Assembly (NCBI RefSeq): GCF_048128805.1
Contig: NC_136020.1
Coordinates: 10,261,653-10,325,652 of the forward strand
Source: Centroberyx gerrardi
Lineage: Eukaryota > Chordata > Actinopteri > Beryciformes > Berycidae
DNA length: 64,000 nucleotides
Direction of reading: 5' to 3'
This document shows positions 48,633 through 57,800 of the stretch, piece by piece (positions within the stretch are counted from its first letter, which is position 1; each line of letters opens with the position of its first letter). The position numbers and the translations under genes are program-made. The notes beneath the pieces are model-generated. The model worked only from the letters and a program-made list of their open reading frames with translations. It did not search any database and was not told the origin of the DNA.

Positions 48633-49821
48633 TGCGTTTTGTGCTTTCAAAGGTGATATTGAATCTATTGATGTCAGAATATGACATCAGTTCAACTCAC
48701 AAATCACTTAGGTATTTGAAAGGTTATTCACTGATATACATTGATAGTGTTATCTGATGAGTTTTGTAGCAATGATGTTTCAGGTGCCCGTTGTAATTAT
48801 TTCCTGGGTCTTTACTGGGGTGGTTATGTATTAGGGTTTTTGTCAGAATTTTGCACTTTCAATACAAATCATTGTAACTGTAAAGAATCTGTCTGGTCTC
48901 ATTATTTACCCTCTCTGCTCCCAGTAGACGAACCCAGTTTCCCATTCTACTGAGTGTAGTAATCCACCGTAACTCAGTAGTATACTGTATACCAGCCTTG
49001 CCACAGTGACTTTAGTTTACTCCAATAGCCTGCACAGTCCCCAGATCTCAACCCATGAGCACCTTTGGGATGAGGTGCAGTGGGATGTTCACAACAAGAG
49101 AGTGCTGCTGAAAAATCACCATCGAGTCAGCATGGACCGAGATCGCTGTGGAACGTTTCCAGCACCTTGTTGAATACATGCCTCAAATTTCAGGCTGTTC
49201 TGGAGGCAAAATGGGGTCCTAACCCTGTACCAGCTAGGTGTGCCTAAGTAATTGGATACTGAGTGTATGTCACAGTGATGCCCGTATACACACATACATG
49301 TCATTATTGTACTCACTTGATAGGGCTCATCTGTATTGATTCTCTCCCAGTGACAGGGAACAGGCAAGGCCAAATTATCACATATAAACCTGAGAGAATG
49401 AAAAGGAGAGAGAGAAGGAAAGGGGTCACTGATTAAATTGTTCCAGCAATGTCAGGCTGTAATGAATCCCACTGTGTTTAGGTGCATTATATAAATACAG
49501 CATGTGCTATTTGGCAAATGTGTACATAAAATAAATAACTTTGTCATAAGATATCCTAAGTATTTGTGCCTGGAGGAGAAATACTCCTCTCTTGCCCCTC
49601 TCCCCAGGGAGATCAGCTGGAATCACCTTGGATCTGGCAGCTAATATCTCTTCTCCTTTAGAGGAATGGATGAAGTGAAGACAAAAGTCCTCTGCATGTT
49701 TACTCCAACCACTTTTGTTACTGGCAAATATTATACACAGTTGCTCAAGCTTACCTGAAGCCAGTTGCAGAGTGGAGGGAGCGTTTGATTGGTCGCTACT
49801 TCCCCGTTGTTACATTTATCT
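48633..49821 (-). pseudogene. truncated parp11 fragment (relic exons 3 and 4) between copies A and B
   Basis: This 1.19-kb block matches 58,279-59,411 of parp11 almost base for base, in the same orientation. It contains the whole equivalent of parp11 exon 4 (49389-49317, same 73 bp, LALPVPCHWERINTDEPYQ) and 67 of the 76 bp of exon 3 (49821-49755, INVTTGKQRPIKRS). The block stops inside exon 3 at tacatttatct: parp11 continues gccgcatg with the acceptor, while here the copy-A 3' flank (tatccagtcattg) follows at once. The exon 3 acceptor and Met codon are therefore lost. It lies downstream of copy A's stop and upstream of copy B's leader, with no catalytic exons, so it is a non-functional remnant. 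Confidence 0.9.
49013..49269 (+). mobile_element. Tc1-like 3' end remnant (copy in the relic parp11 fragment)
   Basis: Nearly identical to 58,571-58,834, with the same frame break. It was therefore copied with the parp11 segment and did not insert independently. Confidence 0.75.
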
Positions 49822-50544
49822 TATCCAGTCATTGTGGTGGTCAATGACTTGATGATGTATTCATGTGTATCCACAGTGTGCACACACACACAGACACACA
49901 CACTTCAACATCATTATATTTAATCTAATAAATGTCAGTAGTGTTCTGCTCAACAGAGAAGTTTAGACATTTGTTTAACTCACCATAGTTGACGTTTCTG
50001 TTTTAAACTGTCAAGTGATATGAATTAAAGATACAATAAGATGTAATGTAAATGTAAACAAACCCTTTGAAGCCTAAAAATATGTGAACTCGTGCTTAGC
50101 AGTAACATATTTTTCAGTCTCTGTAGCTAAAGCTCTGACAATAAATTTCAAATGAAAAGAAGATTTTCTTTACTAGAAGTAATCGGCTAAATAATTTCAA
50201 TAATTAACCATACTCCAATTATGGACTGGGGCTTTTGTCATAGAAAAAAAGAAGAACATAATACAACAATACAACAAATAACGAGAGAAAGTGATATTAA
50301 TTGTTGCTTTCAACTTTGTATTAAAATTAAAAAGTTTTATGTTTTGTGTAACTGGAAAATAGCAGTAGAGGAAAAATAACCTTTCAAGACTTGAAAAAAA
50401 AGTGCTTCTCTGTTGGCAACCTTCAGCTCTCCATGGTTTCTTCATAGTTGTCAATACAAAATCCATTGAGAAACATGCTGAAATAATCCAAACATTTACA
50501 TCCAGACAGTCTGATGTAAGCATGTTGCACTTGCTCGAAAGAGT

Positions 50545-52333
50545 TCAGCAGTACTGAATCAAATACTCTGGATATATTTGATTTGGATCAAAAATGACAA
50601 AGATTTTGGGATCACTGATGTTATCCACACAGCTGTCGTGGTTGTTTGTTGAAGTTTCATGATCGGGTTTTTGGAATTCCTTGTGTCCCTTCTTTGAGTT
50701 TCCAATCATCACCCGGGCTAAAAACATTATTTTACTTCGTTGGCCTTGTACAGCTTGTGATGCCCCGCCATACAGTGGCAATGGATCAGTGCTCCATTGA
50801 CTGTACTTGTCTGCATATGAAGCATGTCTTGCAAAGTATGTCCCTATGTGAGAAAAAAATAGATTAACTACAGGAACTCTGGTGCACAAATGGACATATT
50901 ACACTACTAAATATGTTGTACTGTTGTCTTGTTGCTGTATCATTCTCACTCACCTTTTCCAAACACATGGCCATTTGTGCTAGGTAATCTGAAGTCAAAG
51001 TTATATGTGCAAATATTGTGCACATTGCTGATTTGGGTTCCATGAAATATTCTTCTCTCGTTGATTTCTTTGACACCTTGAATCCTCATCAGCTGTTTCT
51101 TCTTCCTTTATGACACAAAGAGAGTGAAGAGAAAGGCCATTTTGAATGCCAGCATTGGGAGCAGGTGCAGTAGAATAAACAGCACAGCTCATGGAAAGCC
51201 ACCTACCTGCAATACAGTTCCCACAGGTCTAAGTTCTGTATCCTGCTGATTGATACGATGGTTCTGTCCAACAAGCCATCCTTCTTCATGAAATCTGCCA
51301 CAGTCTGATACTCAGGGGTGACTTCATTCAGACAGATTAACTGTAAAATAATAATAATAATAATAACGTAATGACTGATTGACTGAGCCATATTTGACCT
51401 AATAATGCAGTCTTTGAATTCCAATGGGATATATTTTGCCTTAATACTTTAACTTGCCCAGTTGCTGTTTTAATCTGTAGAGACACTATTTGCCTGAGGT
51501 TTTTTTTTTTTTTCTGAAATGTAAAAAATGCTAAAAAAATAAAATAAATGCATAGAAACAACATCTGAAACTGATACAGAATGGATATTTGCTTTACTAA
51601 ATAGTTCAATTTTCTGTCAGTCACCTGATATGGCAGTTTGGGATCAAACATTTCCCAGAAAACAGGGACAGAACTAAAACAGGAACACCTAGAACGGAGA
51701 GGAGTGGTTAGTGTCTGTTGGGCTGACAGTAACTTTCACTTTCATTTTGCCAGAAACTGAGACTATACATGGACGTTGCATAATATTGATTCATCCACTC
51801 TTTATTGCTTTAAGTTTATTGTAATTATTTATTGAATCCCTTGTTTCACCTTATCTGAACGTGGCAGGATCGTTGGATTCTCCTTTGCCGTCCTGTGGTA
51901 CGGTCAGTCTGTAACATTGCTGAATAGAGAGAAATTAATCATGTCACCTACACAAGCTCATTATAAATCAAATGAAGACTTTATGTGAACAAGAAAAATT
52001 ACTCAAATACCTGAGAAATCGATATTGCTGCCACCAGTGGATGAAAATGTCTGTAAAACCCCTTTTGAGTCTTTTAGGTAACACCTTTCTATATCATATG
52101 TGCTGAGGGAGATATCTGGGTCATCCTGCAATTCAAACAACATTGATCAGGAAACAATTCTTAGTTCACAAACTAACAGACAGATTATGACTGATCTGTA
52201 TAGTGATGTAGGGTTGGGGTACCTCAAACCTGTGCCACCTTCCACAGTCTGCCAGATAGTACCAGCACCATGGTGTGTCTGATGTGTCCATGTATTCCAC
52301 ATGCTGACTGCCCTCTGCCCGATTATTCCACAT
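50545..52333 (-). CDS. PARP11-like mono-ADP-ribosyltransferase, tandem copy A
   Basis: Seven exons on the minus strand, 5' to 3': 52333-52223, 52125-52011, 51919-51850, 51688-51625, 51340-51207, 51105-50954 and 50843-50545. In phase, 314 codons plus TGA. Same domain order as copy B: WWE (WCWYYLADCGRWHRFE), then the PARP domain with FHGT His (about H186), TYFARHASYADKY Tyr (about Y218) and NQIYPEYLI near the C-terminus. Differences from copy B include PSTNGHVFGKG for AGINGHLFGKG after FDFRL, and RCSCFSSVPVFWEMF for RCSCSSVFWEMV in exon 4. It lies just downstream of the parp11 polyadenylation signal, same orientation. A possible ATTAAA on the minus strand is at 49919-49924. The close similarity of introns as well as exons to copy B shows a young segmental duplication. 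No frame break or lost key residue was seen, so it appears functional. Confidence 0.9.
51734..51743 (-). promoter_or_regulatory. ISRE/IRF-like motif in intron 3 of copy A
   Basis: The same AAAATGAAAGTGAAAGTTAC stretch as in copy B, unchanged. I did not notice an equivalent in parp11 itself. Confidence 0.4.
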
Positions 52334-52404
52334 CGTCTAGACAGATACACACATAAAATGGATCATATTACAACAGAAAAAGTCTTTTAAGTTAATAATT
52401 TTAT

Positions 52405-52872
52405 ATTCTACACTTTCCAATGTTTTATTTTATGTCTTCAGGTCCATTAAAAGCTGTTTGTGTGGTGTCATGTACCAAAAACGCTCTCAATCCATTTTTA
52501 CATGTTCATTTTCCAGCATCTCTCCGAGCCTTACCAAGCCTGACCTTACCTGTTGCTGTGTCTTTACGGCTCATTAATATTAACGACCCCTCTGTTCTGA
52601 TTGGCTAACCGTTTCAAGAGTGAAACGTACACCACAGCCCGGCGGACAGATAGGGAAAATTCGCCGGTAAATACACAATGACAACCGCTTTGGAAAAAAA
52701 AAAAATGCTTTGTAAAAAAATGATGATGAGCTTACCATTGTGATGCCACAAAGTAGAGGCTCGGTTTTCTAATATGGATTGTGTGGATTTAGTTGGCTAT
52801 CGTGCGTTTTGATACTTCCACGATGTTAATCAGAGGCAAGGGAAATCCCGTTTTACACGATATGGGACCTTT
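52405..52872. mobile_element. MITE-like insertion in the 5' intron of copy A
   Basis: Absent from unit B. It ends acgatatgggaccttta, the terminus of a widespread fish non-autonomous DNA element as I recall it, and has an internal ctgattggcta. Its other edge is near tttatattctacac. Class uncertain. Confidence 0.6.
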
Positions 52873-52883
52873 AGCTGACCCAC

Positions 52884-52975
52884 CTCATACCCGGACTCAC
52901 TCAGCAGGTCGCTTGGAGCTATTAGGGCTGAGTGTGGTGCGCCTGACTATCATGAATTAAACTTTATTCATAGCC
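52884..52975 (-). promoter_or_regulatory. probable 5' leader exon and promoter region of copy A
   Basis: Equivalent of the copy B leader, with donor gtgggt at 52883-52878. The first intron of copy A (52,337-52,883) is enlarged by a MITE-like insertion. The right edge of the insertion (ggaccttta) is within about 15 bp of this donor. Confidence 0.45.
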
Positions 52976-53134
52976 ACACCCCCCTTCCTCAGACAGGACG
53001 GATTTCCTCACTCAGAGGCAAGACTGGGACAGTATGTGACACTGTTACAGCACAAGATCATTTTGTCATCTAAATCCTTGTGCGATGTCATCAGTCTTCT
53101 CCCCTGACAGTAGTTTTACAATAAAACAAATACT

Positions 53135-54807
53135 TGAATGTGCTTTAATGAAAAGCTTTATTAGTAATACAATGTGCAAAATACAGACACACACATACCC
53201 GCACACACCTGCACACATACTCACTCACCCCCACACATACGTCTGTGGTGTATGATCCAAGACACATGGTTGCTGCCGTTTCACTCATATGATGTACATG
53301 ATTTGCTGGAGCTCCACTCTTGTACTGTAGCACCCTCTTGTGGCAAATTTAATACTCTGCATTGTAGTATTTGTTTTTTGTTTTTTTCCACAAATGTAAA
53401 ACATGAAAGGGTAAGACATTATGCAAAGAGCAAGGGTGTAGAAAGCAAACAATGAATTCAACAACGATACATAACAAAGCATCATTACAGCATGGTTAAT
53501 TTACAGTACTATACATGTGCTGGCCACACTAATTTTTGGATAAATTTACACCAGGGGAAAAGTTAAACCGGCTTTTTCCTTATCAGCAGATCAAAGTTAA
53601 GAGTAAACACAGATGTGAACAGGTGGCAACATTAGACTCAGATCATTAAATTCCAATGTGATGTTAAATTTGATCTTACTTTGGTTTTATGCCCAACTGG
53701 AAATCTGATATGAACTTTGTTCCTGGTGTAAACTCATACAAAATTCAACCACAGTCCATGTCAATTATTTTTCCGATTTCAATCAATGTTCATAAAGCAC
53801 ATACAGAGCAGTATTGCCCAAGGACCATGGACACACAACAAAGTGAACATGACATTACGACTTTATGTCATTGTGACACAATTACAGACCCTTTCATGGA
53901 AAGGAAAGAAAAATTGTGCATTGATGCATGGTTAAAAAAAAGAGCAGAGGTAGAGGCTGTTTTGCTTGAATTAAAAACGTGCTTCCCATGCATACATAAT
54001 ATGTTTTACTACGTACACACAGATGTTTGAGTGTATCTAACAGTGACAGACCACGGTGCCACATGGGTAAGCAGGAAAAAGCAGTGGTTTTTGTCATTTG
54101 GGACAATGTCTACATGACTTGGACACTCATGGGATTAAGGTTTGCTACCCAGCCCATTTAAGCAGACTGCTACAGCTAGACCTACTGCATACATTACTGT
54201 AGATGTTCTTAAGGAGTATACTTAAGGAAACCTACAACCGAGCTTGTGCCTGATGCTGTGGATGTGAAGGAAGTGCTGTGGTGTTAAGGTTGTGCCGATG
54301 CCAGGACATCGCCTGTAAGCTACAGGCTGCAAATGTGCCACTCCTATTTTAAACAACTGTGCACATATACTCAACAAGCAAGAATGGGTACTGCATGAAA
54401 TACAAAATTGCCACAAAGACTGATAAAAGAGAAAATGTATCCTCAGATTACCAGAGTGGTTCAGTATTTGCATCTTTTTTATATCACAGAAACATCCCAA
54501 GCAGTGTGTGAGTAATAGGGCCCTTCTGTGCACGACCAACATCTTAGAATATACAGTATATAAAACTATACACAAACACTATTGTCTTCTTGCTTTTCCA
54601 GTATTCCCTAAAGGCACTTTAGATGACCCATGCCCCAGTCAGGCAGTGGATCTAACTGAAAGAAATAACCAAGGTCCCTTTAACTGCTTCTCTTGCCATG
54701 TTATCCAGTCATCTGATTTCCGTCTCCTAAATCCTTGTTTGAGATCCAGCCTCTATAGTTCATATGTTTTGAAGGAAAAAAAAAAGTTCATAAACTCTTC
54801 TTAGGCA
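53135..54807 (-). other. parp11: parp11 3' UTR
   Basis: Non-coding sequence after the parp11 stop (TGA at 54808-54810). The minus strand has AATAAA at 53157-53162, so the transcript should end near 53,140, only about 40-150 bp before the duplicated block of copy A begins. Small open frames here have no recognisable content. Confidence 0.6.
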
Positions 54808-57800
54808 TCAGTAGAACTCAATCAGATACTCCGGGTAAATCTGGTTGCTGTCAAAGATGACATAAATCTTTGGATTGGCCATATCGTCCACGCAACTGTC
54901 ATAAAAGTTGGTGAAGCTGGCGTCCTTGGAGGGCGGTCTGCAGTACATAGGATGACCGACGGTGTATTCCCCAACCAGCACTCTGGCCAGGAACATGGTC
55001 TTATAGGGAGGCTCGCTGGCAAATATTGGCGGGGCGAGCCCGTGTCTCTGCAAGGCGGTGTTGTGCTTCCCCGTGGTAAGACAGAATTTACTGGAGTATT
55101 TGGCATCCCTGGCAAAATAGCTCCCTGGAGGAGAGAAGTGCGAGGGAAATGTTGAAATCTAAACAAAAAAAACGTGGGTTAATCGCTACATGATGTTACA
55201 TCACAAGACGCAGGGATCTACCTTTGCCGTAGACATCGCCGTGGCTTCCGGTCAGCCGCCAGTCAAAGTTATATGTGCATATAGCTTGTACGTTGCTGTG
55301 GCCTGTGCCGTGAAACAACATGCGCTCCTCAATCTCCAGTGTGCGCTTGACTTTTCGCAACTGTGTTTTTTTCCTTTGGGGGTGGGGGGGAACCAAGGAA
55401 TGACAACACAGGAATGAGTATTGATCAGTCCCTTCCTACTGTATGAGTTCATGCTCAAGCCATCACAAAGGGCTATGTACAAAGGAGATGTACTCAAAAC
55501 TGACTTTCAGAGACAAAGACACACTGACTGTGATTTCAGATGTTAGAGCAAAATCAATTAATGGTTTTGGGAAAGGTGAGTGAGTGAATGTTCTCACCTT
55601 ATTTATTTACTTTAACAGTGGAAAAGCTTTGTCTACAGCGGAAGCCTAGTAAAAATAGTGCCATTGCTTGCAGTTTTCCAAGAAAGCTTTGTTGTAATTC
55701 TACCCACTGTGAATACATTTTTGCACTAGATAAAATTGAAATCATAAAATCAACCCAAATCATAATCACCAAGTTCAACTCAGCAGAATCCTCTGCCCAC
55801 ACAAAACATGACAGTTTATTTTTTACTTCTCTACGGACTTTGTACAATCCACTCACAAACATACAGACAATGTTAACAACACTCTACCTGCAGAAGAACT
55901 CCCATAAGTCCAGGTTCTGAATCCTCTGGATGGATTTGATTGGATGTCCCATCGTCCTTTCATACAGTCTGGCTACTTCTTTAAACTCGTAGGTGTCTCT
56001 GCCAAGCTGGATGAGCTGAAAGAACGCATGGGAACGGTCAGAATCAAAGTAATGGCAAGCAAGTAAAAAAAAGTAAATAAAAAAGAAAGTAAATAAAATG
56101 CAAAAGCCATGTTACCATCAGAGAAACATGCTTTCGGTCAAGCACAAACACAGCAGACTGTTACACTGAATGTCAAAGACATGTCGGAAAATGAAAAGAA
56201 ATAATGGAAGACCAGTAAAACCTTAAAAAACTACTATACAGTATACACTCAGTATCCACTTCATTAGGTACACATCCCTGTAGATAGAGGAACAAAAAGA
56301 TGAAGCTACAGTGGACACTGATCACCAAAACTGGACAATTGAAGAGCATCATCATCCAGCAGGATAACGCACCATCGTCTCCAGATGGTTTCAGCATAAT
56401 GAGTTTACATGCAATCTCTGAATTACTATAATATCACAATTCACATACACTGAACAAAAATATAAACGCAACACTTTTGGTTTTGCTCCCATTTTTCATG
56501 AGTTGAAATAAAAGATCTAAGACTTTTTCTATGCACACAAAAGGCTTATTTCTCTCAAATTTTGTTCACAAATTTGTTTAAATCCGTGTTAGTGAGCACT
56601 TCTCCTTTGCCAAGATAATCCATCCACCTGACAGGTGTGGCACATCAAGATGCTGATTAAACAGCATGATTATTGCACAGGTGTGCCTTGGGCTGGTCAC
56701 AATAAAAGGCCACTCTAAAATGTGCAGTTTTATCTTGAATTGAATCTTGACATTTATTAGGCACTGAACTATGGATCTCACATGACTAGGGCTACAGATA
56801 TGCATTTTTTGAAAACCAGTCAGTATCTGGTGTGACCACCATTTGCCTCATGCAATGCGACACATCTCCTTCGCATAGAGTTGATCAGGTTGTTGATTGT
56901 GGCCTGTGGAGTGTTGGTCCACTCCTCTTCAATGGCTGTGCAAAGTTGCTGGATATTGGCAGGAATCGGAACACGCTGTCGTACACGCCGATCCAGAGCA
57001 TCCCAAGTGGCCTTTTATTGTGACCAGCCCAAGGCACCTGTGCAATAATCATGCTGTTTAATCAGCATCTTGATATGCCACACCCGTCAGGTGGATGGAT
57101 TATCTTGGCAAAGGAGAAGTGCTCACTAACACGGATTTAAACAAATTTGTGAACAAAATTTGAGAGAAATAAGCCTTTTGTGTGCATAGAAAAAGTCTTA
57201 GATCTTTTATTTCAACTCATGAAAAATGGGAGCAAAAACAAAAGTGTTGCATTTATATTTTTGTTCTGTATACGATATACAAAGCCCATTGAACATTTCA
57301 GCCTATCCCTGCCCAGGAACAGAAAGATTGACACCTGTTGTCTCAGCCAATCATGTATCAAATAGTCCAAGAGCAGATTCTCCCCTAACTTTCAAGCTGA
57401 CTGTGCTGAGCCAAGAAGAACGCGGGAGGTCATGTTGTTACTTGTGGAATATCAAACAACCTTATCTATTAGCTGTAACTAAATATTATTTTGATAAAGC
57501 AACAAAGGCTTTTCTCTCACCTGTTGCTGCCGTGCAGCTTCAGAGATTTCTTTGAATTTGGTGACTTTAAAACTCCTGAACTCAAAACTTAAAGTCAGTA
57601 CAATTATGCTAGGTCACTGGCTAAAATGCTAATATGCTAATATTACGTTTATACGGTAAGCTCAGACACCAATTGTAGCTTCAAGTGTTTGTAAAATTTA
57701 ACCTTAAAGTAGTTGCCAAAACCAAACTGTTCATTTCAGTATATTCTGTACTAAAACGCACTTGTGTTTATACGTTGTTAAATGCTGTAGAGCTTTATTT

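Larger units (their letters stand above)
49824..53104. repeat. segmental duplication unit A (pairs with 45,548-48,536)
   Basis: Second copy of the unit, carrying PARP11-like copy A. Its left edge abuts the truncated parp11 fragment directly, and its right edge lies next to the parp11 polyadenylation region. Confidence 0.9.

Noticed and set aside
49317-49821. Relic exons 3-4 as functional alternative exons of copy A or B
   Set aside because: They lie downstream of copy A's stop, the exon 3 acceptor is lost at the junction, and copy B has its own equivalents of both exons.
53689-54030. 113-codon frame in the parp11 3' region
   Set aside because: Lies antisense to the parp11 3' UTR, shows no family resemblance.
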